A stretch of 35,141 nucleotides of DNA. It comes from Lachnoclostridium sp. UBA903 (GTDB lineage Bacteria > Bacillota > Clostridia > Lachnospirales > Lachnospiraceae). The stretch lies in the NCBI GenBank assembly GCA_002294045.1, contig DBEP01000096.1, positions 46,460-81,600 on the forward strand, read 5' to 3'. Shown here one piece after another: positions 25,311-32,170 of the stretch (the first letter of the stretch is position 1; the number at the start of each line of letters is the position of its first letter). The notes beneath the pieces were generated by a model. It saw nothing but the letters and a program-made list of their open reading frames with translations. It made no database searches and was not told the origin of the DNA. The position numbers were made by a program, and so were the translations under genes.

Positions 25311-25598
25311 CTATTCAACAGTTTTGGGAACCATAAAACATCCGTCCTTGCTTGCCGGTGCATTGCTAAGTAATGTATCCCTGTTTGGTTCATTTACCAC
25401 AATATCCTCACGGAATACATTACGGATAGGAAAAACATGGGACATTGGTTCGATATTCTTCGTATCCAGCTCATTCATGGTATCCATATATTCCAAAATA
25501 CTGCCTAAATCCTTTTTGGCTTTCTCTTTTTCTTCCCCGTTTAATTCAAGTTTTGCAAGGGCTGCTACATATTCGATGGTTTCATCCGTTATTGTCAT
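25311..25598 (-). CDS. gatC: Asp-tRNA(Asn)/Glu-tRNA(Gln) amidotransferase subunit C
   Basis: Small belt subunit (95 residues) that wraps GatA and GatB together. It has the family form: an N-terminal helix with VAALAKLELNGEEKE, then ILEYMDTMNELDTKNIEPMSH, and the C-terminal signature RDTLLSNAPASKDGCFMVPKTVE. AAGGAG lies 7 nt before the ATG. It begins 18 nt after aspS. The next gene, gatA, is unusually far away (300 nt) because of an interrupted small ORF. Confidence 0.96.
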   Translation of the reverse strand: MTITDETIEYVAALAKLELNGEEKEKAKKDLGSILEYMDTMNELDTKNIEPMSHVFPIRNVFREDIVVNEPNRDTLLSNAPASKDGCFMVPKTVE

Positions 25599-25616
25599 AA
25601 TAAACTCCTTTCCAGA

Positions 25617-26957
25617 TTAAGGTTCCAGCCGGGATACGTCCCTTGGGAAAAGTGTGGTTTCTCTTACATTCTGTTCGTCCAGCAGTCTCATGGTAAACCG
25701 TTCCAGACCAATGCCCAGGCCGCCGTGGGGCGGCATTCCGTGTTTATGAATCATCAGGAAATTTTTAAAATCCTCCGTATCCATTCCTCTTGCTTCCATT
25801 TTTGCCACCTGCTCTTCATAGGAATGGATTCTCTGTCCTCCGGTAGTAATCTCCATTCCCTTAAATAATAAATCAAAGCTTAAGGTAAATTTCGGGTCAG
25901 CCGGGTCGTCCATGGCATAAAAAGGTCTCTTTTTTGACGGATAATGGGTTACAAAGACAAAATCACTGTTATATTCTTCCTTAAAATATTTTCCGATTAA
26001 GATTTCTTCTTCCGGTTCCAGGTCATAAGGATTTCGTATTTTCCGGTTATATTTTTCCGATACCAGTCTCTTTGCTTCGTCAAACCGTACAGCGGGAAAG
26101 TGTAAAACATCCGGCAATTCTATGCCTAAAATCCTGATTTCTTTTGCGTATTCCTCGGACAGGAACTGCAGGGTATATTTTAACATAGCAGCTTCCATAT
26201 CCATAATATCTTCAAATCCGTCAATATATCCCATCTCAAAATCAAGGCTGGTATATTCATTCAGATGTCTGGTGGTATTGTGTTTTTCCGCCCGGAACAC
26301 CGGCGCTGCTTCAAAAACCCTGTCATAAACGCCAACCAGGGTCTGCTTATAAAACTGAGGGCTTTGCGCCAGGAAAGCCTTCTTGCCAAAGTATTCCAGC
26401 TTAAATACATTTGCTCCGCCTTCCGCATTGCCGGCTACGATTTTAGGCGTCCTGACTTCCGTAAAATTCTGTGAGAACATAAAATCCCGAAAGCCTCTTA
26501 CAATTCCTTCCTGAATCTTAAAAATGGCTCTTTCCCTTACGTTTCTTAAAGACACAGGCCTTAAGGTCAATTTTGTTTCCAGGGACGTTTTCAATTTCCA
26601 TTTACTGATGGGAATCGGCATTGTTGTGTCCTTGGCCGGTTCCGATAAGATACGGATACCGGTTAAACGGATTTCAAAACCTCCCGGTGCACGTTCTTCC
26701 GCAGTTACTATACCCTTTGCTTCTACCGTTGCTTCTTCTCTTAACATCCTAATATTAAAATCAGGAATCTTTCCTTCTTCATAAACACATTGTACCAGAC
26801 CTTCATATTTTCTTAATACCACAAAGGAAAATTCACTCATATCCCTAATGGTATGGATAGCGCCTCTTATTTTAATCTCCTTCCCATTAGAGCCACCGGC
26901 CAGAATATCCCGAATTTCTACTATATCCTTGAGTCTTAATCCATTAACAAAATCCAT
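25617..26957 (-). CDS. aspS: Aspartyl-tRNA synthetase, archaeal-type, probably non-discriminating
   Basis: Class II synthetase of 446 residues, much shorter than the roughly 590-residue bacterial AspRS because it lacks the GAD insertion domain. The OB-fold anticodon domain occupies about 1-110; motif 2 is visible as FRAEKHNTTRHLNEYTSLDFE and motif 3 as GGLGIGLERFTMRLL. This short type is often non-discriminating, charging both tRNA-Asp and tRNA-Asn. The Asp-tRNA(Asn) is then amidated by GatCAB, encoded directly downstream. The tryptophan usual in discriminating archaeal enzymes (GWVHxxRD) is alanine here (GAIHTIRD), which fits relaxed specificity, though this is inference. GGAGG precedes the ATG. 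A T-box leader controls the operon. Confidence 0.93.
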   Translation of the reverse strand: MDFVNGLRLKDIVEIRDILAGGSNGKEIKIRGAIHTIRDMSEFSFVVLRKYEGLVQCVYEEGKIPDFNIRMLREEATVEAKGIVTAEERAPGGFEIRLTGIRILSEPAKDTTMPIPISKWKLKTSLETKLTLRPVSLRNVRERAIFKIQEGIVRGFRDFMFSQNFTEVRTPKIVAGNAEGGANVFKLEYFGKKAFLAQSPQFYKQTLVGVYDRVFEAAPVFRAEKHNTTRHLNEYTSLDFEMGYIDGFEDIMDMEAAMLKYTLQFLSEEYAKEIRILGIELPDVLHFPAVRFDEAKRLVSEKYNRKIRNPYDLEPEEEILIGKYFKEEYNSDFVFVTHYPSKKRPFYAMDDPADPKFTLSFDLLFKGMEITTGGQRIHSYEEQVAKMEARGMDTEDFKNFLMIHKHGMPPHGGLGIGLERFTMRLLDEQNVRETTLFPRDVSRLEP

Positions 26958-27033
26958 GTTTTCCTCCTTATATCTTTGATATCCAAAAAGGGATACCGTA
27001 AAAAATCTTAAGTCCTTCCCTTTCCGGAAGGCG

Positions 27034-27173
27034 TTTTTATCTTATAGGCTCAATTTCCTGTGATAAGTAGCGCTGTCACGCTGTCACTTCAGTAATAATC
27101 TTCCGTTAGCGCGTTATGCGCATCCCGCCTGTAAGGCTTTTTGTGCAATAGGACTTCTTATTACACAAAAAAA
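27034..27173. repeat. Dispersed repeat in the aspS leader (two hairpins around a GCGC block)
   Basis: A degenerate hairpin (27034-27067, TTTTTATCTTATAGG ... CCTGTGATAAG) is followed by a block at 27070-27137 that closely matches 6327-6390 (shared CGCTGTCAC, AGCGCGT, ATGCGCATCCC). A second hairpin follows at 27138-27171, TTTTTGTGCAATA pairing with TATTACACAAAAA. The A-run of the last hairpin is, on the minus strand, the T-tract of the T-box terminator. The rest of the leader down to aspS holds a weak CCTTCC/GGAAGG hairpin near 27013-27031. Confidence 0.7.
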
Positions 27174-27466
27174 TCCCGGACACATATGATTAAAATATCA
27201 TATATGTCCGGGACGGGATTTTATTGTTATAATGTATTCCCGCGGTACCACCCGCATTGAAAGTCCTGGGACTCTCCACTCTCGCATTTAACGCATGCCA
27301 CGCATAAACCTACGGAAAAATGCCTTATAGTTCAGGTAAATCCTTTCAATTTATGGGCTCCGGAGTGTTCCTTCCTGTATCTATCACCCAAGGCATGCTC
27401 TCAGTCGGTGGCACGCCATTCCTGTTTATCGGTGCAATCCACACAGGTCAGTCTCTTTCATAGCCG
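27167..27466 (-). promoter_or_regulatory. T-box riboswitch controlling aspS-gatCAB, overlapping GAA/AAC specifier
   Basis: On the minus strand the conserved T-box AATGCGGGTGGTACCGCG lies at 27258-27241. It is followed by a terminator whose stem CCCGGACATATATGAT (starting at 27212) pairs with ATCATATGTGTCCGGG and ends in seven T (to 27167). Stem I seems to begin at GGCT (27465-27462), closed by AGCC near 27360. CCTGT and ACAGG bound an internal loop whose 3' side reads AAGGAACACTCC. This offers AAC (Asn, 27369-27367) overlapped by GAA (Glu, 27370-27368). The variable base of the T-box is U, which pairs best with A73 but can wobble with G73. Uncharged tRNA binding would permit read-through into aspS. 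I see no clear promoter upstream. Confidence 0.92.
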
Positions 27467-27482
27467 ATTGTTACTATTCACT

Positions 27483-27737
27483 TATTAAATACACACACAA
27501 TGTGTATTACACACTGAGTATTTTTTCATTATTGACTTATATTAACACAGATTTTTCTATGTGGCAAGGGTTAATTTTAATTTTTGCAGGACAAACGTGT
27601 AAAGGGAAATTATCCCGAAAATAATACCGGAAATAATATCGGCAGGAAGGCAGCTTCCGGAAAACCACCTGAAAATTTTGCACAATTTTTTTTCCTGCAT
27701 TTGTCCTTATTGGCACATGGACCGTAAATAATATTTA
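27483..27737. other. Intergenic region between the T-box and the coiled-coil gene
   Basis: No gene is visible. The hairpin AATACACA-cacaa-TGTGTATT at 27486-27506 lies just upstream of the T-box and could mark its promoter region, but no good -35/-10 pair is apparent. The rest, with TTTTTTTT near 27690, shows nothing I can name. Confidence 0.3.
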
Positions 27738-27746
27738 TGTTACAAT
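27738..27746 (+). promoter_or_regulatory. Extended -10 promoter of the coiled-coil gene
   Basis: TGTTACAAT at 27738-27746 is an extended -10 element (TGn plus TACAAT). No good -35 hexamer lies 17 nt upstream, as is common for extended -10 promoters. The site is 28 nt before the start codon of the gene at 27775. Confidence 0.4.
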
Positions 27747-27774
27747 GTAGTAAAAGCGGACAAGGGGGTTTAAA

Positions 27775-28095
27775 ATGGATAGAGAACTAAAGGAAATGCT
27801 GGAGTCTATGGATTCCAAGTTTGACAATAGGATGAAGGCTATGGATTCCAGGTTTAATAATAAGCTGGAGAGTATGGACGAAAAATTAAATACTATTCAA
27901 AAGGAATTAGCAAATAATAAAGAAGAAATGAAAGTAATGAATTATAAGCTTGACAGGCATACTGAAAAAATTGAAAATTTGGATTTAAGACTACGTAATG
28001 CCGAAGCCAATATTCGGAAAGATGTTAGAAAACTTTCTGATGAGAATGAAACAATCATTGAGGTCTTAAGACAACGTGACTTTTTGTCACGATAA
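27775..28095 (+). CDS. Small coiled-coil protein, function unknown
   Basis: A 106-residue, highly charged protein that is almost wholly predicted coiled coil. Residues 9-39 contain imperfect repeats of an 11-14 residue unit (ESMDSKFDNRM, KAMDSRFNNKL, ESMDEKLNTIQ), and heptads continue to about residue 95, ending EVLRQRDFLSR. There is no signal peptide or membrane segment. AGGGGG stands 7 nt before the ATG, with an extended -10 promoter upstream. It is one of three plus-strand genes and has no functional neighbours. Proteins of this look occur widely in Clostridia without an assigned role; oligomerisation is the only property that can be inferred. Confidence 0.7.
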   Translation: MDRELKEMLESMDSKFDNRMKAMDSRFNNKLESMDEKLNTIQKELANNKEEMKVMNYKLDRHTEKIENLDLRLRNAEANIRKDVRKLSDENETIIEVLRQRDFLSR

Positions 28096-28176
28096 ATAAT
28101 AAAGAACTGTCGTATTAATCCGGTTTTCTATTATGTGTAATACTTTGCCAGGCGTGTCTGAAAACTGTTTGAACCG

Positions 28177-28204
28177 TTCTGACCGCAAAGTGGGGCGGTC
28201 AGAA
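28177..28204. terminator. Hairpin between the coiled-coil gene and the LD-carboxypeptidase gene
   Basis: TTCTGACCGC (28177-28186) pairs perfectly with GCGGTCAGAA (28195-28204) around an 8-nt loop. It separates convergent genes. There is no T-run on either strand. The flank GTGTCTGAAAACTGTTTG (from 28154) resembles the terminal sequence of the MITE-like element at 6767-6893, so it may be a decayed relative. Confidence 0.45.
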
Positions 28205-28215
28205 CAGTGTAATGA

Positions 28216-29229
28216 TTACAGCATATCAAACTTTAAGGTTCCCTTTCCTCCCCGGCTGGAAAGATGAGCCATCGCTCCATTAATCATAGTCATCCGGGGA
28301 GCCTTATGCCCTACATCCGCATCCAGTATGACCGGAACCTTTAGTTCTTCCAGAACGGACAAAACTGCCTCTTCATAAGAGATTTCTCCGGCTTCGTCAA
28401 AAAAAGCCGGCCTGCCGAATACAAAGCCCTTTGCCGCCTGAAACCAGCCCGCCTCCCTTAACTGCCACAATCCCCTAATCAGCGCCTCTCCGTTTAAAGC
28501 AAAGCTTTCCAGATACCACAAAATGCCATCCTCTTGATACTTTTGAATAAATGGGACCGTTTTATCATACGATGTCCCTGCCAGATTCAATAATACATCC
28601 AGGCAGCCGCCCAATAACCTGCCGGAAAGGGCGGTCTCCTCCTGTCCGGTTATATTCCGCCAGCAAACCCTCTTATCCTGATGATACCCTTCCAAACCGG
28701 TCACTCTGTCATAAAATCCGTCCTCATAAAAATCAAAACTGGTCTGGATTATATTCTCCCCTTCCAGTAAGGCCAGGCTATCCTTTATGGACTTATGCCA
28801 ATTCTCCATGCCAAAATCGTTAAAATTGCTTCCATAAACCGTAGCCATATCACAATTGGTGGTAACGGTAAAAGTAATACCTGTATTATCCGAATAGCCC
28901 TGTATCCACTTAGGATTTAACCGGATTTTATTAAAATCCACAAAAGGAAGCATTTCCACTAGAAAATCTCCGCCTCCCGCAGAAACAATCCACATAACCT
29001 TATCGTTATTTACCAGCTCCATAAATTCCTGCGCCCTGGTCTTTCCGTCCGTGCTTCTTCCCTTATGACTGGATCTGACATGGGCTGTTTCCAAAAGCTC
29101 GTAACCTTTCGCCTGCAATTGCTTTTTCCCGGAGTCCAGCCGGATAATATCCGTTTCTTTTTTGTTTCCGTCCGATGGTGCAGTAATTCCAATGGTGCAG
29201 CCTTTTTTTATAAATTCTGGATAAATCAT
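28216..29229 (-). CDS. LD-carboxypeptidase / MccF-like serine peptidase (S66)
   Basis: A 337-residue peptidase of family S66. LdcA members cut the mDAP-D-Ala bond of murein tetrapeptides during recycling; MccF-type members cleave microcin C-like aminoacyl nucleotides. The Ser-Glu-His triad is S113 in GYSDNT, E241 in YLESFALNGE and H308 in DVGHKAPRMT. The loop VSAGGGD (82-88) is also typical. No signal peptide is seen, so it is cytoplasmic. It lies 67 nt after dapL in the dapF-dapL group, which makes a murein-peptide substrate attractive, but sequence alone does not separate LdcA from MccF. The start codon has no good ribosome site. A four-codon mini-ORF with a strong site (GAGG, MVKL) ends in TGA overlapping this ATG. 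Confidence 0.85.
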   Translation of the reverse strand: MIYPEFIKKGCTIGITAPSDGNKKETDIIRLDSGKKQLQAKGYELLETAHVRSSHKGRSTDGKTRAQEFMELVNNDKVMWIVSAGGGDFLVEMLPFVDFNKIRLNPKWIQGYSDNTGITFTVTTNCDMATVYGSNFNDFGMENWHKSIKDSLALLEGENIIQTSFDFYEDGFYDRVTGLEGYHQDKRVCWRNITGQEETALSGRLLGGCLDVLLNLAGTSYDKTVPFIQKYQEDGILWYLESFALNGEALIRGLWQLREAGWFQAAKGFVFGRPAFFDEAGEISYEEAVLSVLEELKVPVILDADVGHKAPRMTMINGAMAHLSSRGGKGTLKFDML

Positions 29230-29296
29230 AACTTTACCATTTTTTCCTCTCTATCAGTCTATATAACAGCCCTTTTAATCCATATAGACGGCTAAA

Positions 29297-30511
29297 TTAT
29301 AATTTTTTAATCCGTTCAATTGCTTCAAGGGTATTTTCATAAGTACCAAAAGCCGTAAGCCGGAAATAGCCTTCTCCGTGTGGTCCGAAACCGGAACCTG
29401 GCGTTCCCACTACATTAGCTTCCTTTAACAGATAGTCAAAGAATTGCCAGGAAGTCATTTTGCCGGGAGTCTCCAACCAGATGTAAGGTGCGTTTACACC
29501 GCCGGAGACACGGTAACCCGCCGCTGTCAGCCCTTCACGGATTATTTTCGCATTATTCATATAATATGCAATCTGTTCCCCGGTCTGTTTCCTGCCTTCC
29601 TCGGTATAGACCGCCGCACCGGCTGCCTGTACGATATAAGGAGTTCCGTTGAATTTTGTTCCGTGGCGTCTTGCCCATAAGCTGTTCAACATGACATCTC
29701 CGCTTTTTAATTCCTTGGGAATAACCGTAAAAGCTAATCTGGTACCGGTAAAACCGGCATTCTTGGAAAAACTTCTAAGCTCAATGGCACAGGTTTTTGC
29801 CCCGTCACACTCATAAATGCTGTGAGGAACGTCTTCCTCTGAGATATACGCTTCATACGCCGCATCATAAATAATGACCGCACCAATCTTATTGGCATAA
29901 TCAACCCACTTCTGTAGTTCCGCCTTTTTAACGGTGGAGCCGGTTGGGTTATTGGGGAAACATAAATAAATAATATCCGGTTCTTCCTTCGGAAGTTCCG
30001 GAGCAAAATCCGTTTCCGACGTGCAGGGCATGTAGATTACATCACTCCATTTGCCAAGCTCCGGCAAATATTCCCCGGTTCTGCCTGCCATGGCATTGGA
30101 ATCCACATAAACCGGATAAACCGGATCACATACCGCTATTTTATTATCTGTATCAAAAATATCACCGATATTACCGGAGTCGCTCTTGGCTCCGTCGCTG
30201 ATAAAAATTTCATCAATAGCAATATCAATACCTCTGGTTTTATAATCATTTTCCGAAATAGCGGTTCTTAAAAATTCATAGCCGAGATCCGGAGCATAAC
30301 CTTTAAAAGTTTCCTTTACTCCCATCTCGTCCGTCGCCTTATGAAGGGCTTCTATTACTGCCGGTGCTAAAGGCAGCGTAACATCGCCGATTCCCAGACG
30401 GATAATCTTCTTATCCGGATTGGCCTCGGTAAAAGCTTTTACCTTTTTGGCAATATCGGAAAATAAATAGCTGCCGGGTAGTTTTAAGTAATTTTCATTA
30501 ATTTTAAACAT
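29297..30511 (-). CDS. dapL: LL-diaminopimelate aminotransferase
   Basis: PLP-dependent fold-type I aminotransferase that converts tetrahydrodipicolinate plus glutamate directly to LL-2,6-diaminopimelate and 2-oxoglutarate, bypassing the succinylase or acetylase steps. It has 404 residues. Family landmarks are NENYLKLPGSYLFSDI at the N-terminus, KSDSGNIGDIF (109-119), CFPNNPTGST (184-193), YDAAYEAYI (215-223) and the Schiff-base lysine K250 in SFSKNAGFTGTRL. It starts 19 nt after dapF, the next enzyme of the pathway, with a GGAG site. It draws on glutamate made by the GS/GOGAT genes of this same window. Confidence 0.96.
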   Translation of the reverse strand: MFKINENYLKLPGSYLFSDIAKKVKAFTEANPDKKIIRLGIGDVTLPLAPAVIEALHKATDEMGVKETFKGYAPDLGYEFLRTAISENDYKTRGIDIAIDEIFISDGAKSDSGNIGDIFDTDNKIAVCDPVYPVYVDSNAMAGRTGEYLPELGKWSDVIYMPCTSETDFAPELPKEEPDIIYLCFPNNPTGSTVKKAELQKWVDYANKIGAVIIYDAAYEAYISEEDVPHSIYECDGAKTCAIELRSFSKNAGFTGTRLAFTVIPKELKSGDVMLNSLWARRHGTKFNGTPYIVQAAGAAVYTEEGRKQTGEQIAYYMNNAKIIREGLTAAGYRVSGGVNAPYIWLETPGKMTSWQFFDYLLKEANVVGTPGSGFGPHGEGYFRLTAFGTYENTLEAIERIKKL

Positions 30512-30530
30512 GTTGTTAAGCTCCTTTTTC

Positions 30531-31367
30531 TTAATTTATATTTATCTCTCCATCAAAGACCGTAACTGCCGGGCCTGTCATGAAGATTGTGTTCTTTTCC
30601 CTGTCATATTGAATCTTTAATTCTCCTCCTAACAATCTGACGGTAACCGAATCTTCCGTATAACCATTTCGTATGCAGGCATATACGCTTGCACAGGCAC
30701 CTGTACCGCATGCCAGGGTTTCGCCGGAACCGCGTTCCCATACTCTCATAGCGATGGTATTGCGGTCAATAACATGAATAAATTCCGTATTGGTCCTCTC
30801 CGGAAACATATGGTGGTGTTCAAATAACGGACCAATTTTCTCAATCCCGATTGCTTTGGTATCCTCCACAAAAACAACGGCGTGAGGATTTCCCATGGAT
30901 ACACAGGTCAGTTCATATACCCTGCCGCCAACCGTAACAGGCATTGCAATCACTTCCTCCCTGTCACAAAGGACCGGTATGCGTTCCGGTTCGGTAATGG
31001 GAGTTCCCATATCTACCGTAACCTCCGCAACCTTTTTATCCTTTACGTTTAAATCCAGGCATTTAATTCCCGCACCGGTTTCTATACGGATTTGCTGCTT
31101 ATCCGTCAAACCATAGTCATATACATATTTTGCCACACAGCGGATACCATTGCCGCACATCTGGGACTTAGAGCCGTCCGCATTATACATATCCATGGTA
31201 AAATCCGCTTTATCGGAGGGTTTTATCAGAATCAGGCCGTCAGATCCGATTCCAAAATGCCTGTCACTAACTATTCTTGACATTTCCGACGGGTTATTCA
31301 CCTTTTCCTTAAAACAATTCACGTAAACATAATCATTGCCGCAGCCGTGCATTTTCGTAAATTTCAT
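30531..31367 (-). CDS. dapF: Diaminopimelate epimerase
   Basis: PLP-independent racemase turning LL-DAP into meso-DAP for lysine and peptidoglycan. It has 278 residues in two similar halves. The catalytic cysteine pair is C71 in SQMCGNGIRC and C220 in TLACGTGACAS; the start MKFTKMHGCGNDYVY is typical. AGGAGG precedes the ATG. It is the first gene of dapF-dapL(-LD-carboxypeptidase). About 200 nt separate it from the ANTAR gene upstream, and I found no lysine riboswitch in that gap. Confidence 0.97.
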   Translation of the reverse strand: MKFTKMHGCGNDYVYVNCFKEKVNNPSEMSRIVSDRHFGIGSDGLILIKPSDKADFTMDMYNADGSKSQMCGNGIRCVAKYVYDYGLTDKQQIRIETGAGIKCLDLNVKDKKVAEVTVDMGTPITEPERIPVLCDREEVIAMPVTVGGRVYELTCVSMGNPHAVVFVEDTKAIGIEKIGPLFEHHHMFPERTNTEFIHVIDRNTIAMRVWERGSGETLACGTGACASVYACIRNGYTEDSVTVRLLGGELKIQYDREKNTIFMTGPAVTVFDGEININ

Positions 31368-31564
31368 ATACGGCCTCCTTTCTTACATGATATTTATAAT
31401 ATTTTCCTTTCCCATCCGGCCCCGGTATAACGCCATTTTACAGATAATACAGATAAATGGAATAAAAGCCTGCCCTGAACGGATTTCCCGCAATCTGTTT
31501 TGAACCATAAACTCAGGATATTTGTCCGAAACAGGTATGCGGTCTTAACGTTCGTAACAAGCTC

Positions 31565-32107
31565 TTACATTAAACTCAATATCATTTCTGCCATCTCAAC
31601 CATGTTCGTACCACTGTCCATACTGTTTTTCTGTATGTACCGGTGTGCTTCCTCTTCAGTCATGTTGTTTCGTTCCATAAGAACAAGTTTCGCTTTGTCA
31701 ATGATAGCTTTCTCTGCCTCCGACCTGGGTTTTGGTTTATCCCTGTCCCTTTTTCTCCGTTTGGTATAATTATAAGTCATCATCTGCAGGGTATTCAACA
31801 AATCCTGCAGTTTTATCGGCATACTAAGACAGACTATATTATTGTCCGTACAATCCTCCAATTTTGTGGCAGAAGCAATCAAAAGCATTTCAAACCCTTT
31901 CGGAAGATAATTGTTCAACTCACTGTAATGCATATCTGAGAAACGGTATCCGCATATTACGACTCCACCGTCCAATTCATTGGCAGTTCCGACAACCTGA
32001 GCACCCGTAGTACAGGTTGCATTTACTTCATAACCGTTTCTTACCAAAGCATTTTTAATACCGATTGCATCTTCTATCTTGGGAAAAGCTATTATAATAC
32101 TCAACAC
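31565..32107 (-). CDS. ANTAR-domain antiterminator (NitR-like), next to glnA
   Basis: A 180-residue protein with an N-terminal receiver-like domain (about 1-112) and a C-terminal ANTAR RNA-binding domain (about 130-180, IIDKAKLVLMERNNMTEEEAHRYIQK). ANTAR proteins bind RNA hairpins and prevent intrinsic termination. The receiver seems degenerate: where an acceptor Asp is expected, in the third strand, the sequence is VVICGYRF, so control by phosphorylation is doubtful. It starts at a GTG 9 nt after a near-perfect GGAGGTGATC site. It lies 63 nt behind glnA, with the hairpin AGCGGA-aaa-TCCGCT between. I recall a similar glnA-nitR pair in solventogenic Clostridium. The likely role is sensing nitrogen state and opening leader terminators such as those of glnA and gltBD. 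Confidence 0.88.
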   Translation of the reverse strand: MLSIIIAFPKIEDAIGIKNALVRNGYEVNATCTTGAQVVGTANELDGGVVICGYRFSDMHYSELNNYLPKGFEMLLIASATKLEDCTDNNIVCLSMPIKLQDLLNTLQMMTYNYTKRRKRDRDKPKPRSEAEKAIIDKAKLVLMERNNMTEEEAHRYIQKNSMDSGTNMVEMAEMILSLM

Positions 32108-32170
32108 ATTTGATCACCTCCATCGCCTTTTTTTCTTCACTTAGCGGATTTTCCGCTATGCTACTTTTTA

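Noticed and set aside
27001..27035. An additional intrinsic terminator between the T-box and aspS
   Set aside because: The CCTTCC/GGAAGG stem is short and the T-run begins about 8 nt after it; too weak to call.
31368..31564. A lysine riboswitch or other known leader before dapF
   Set aside because: The 197-nt gap has no recognisable lysine-riboswitch core and no terminator hairpin with a T-run before dapF.
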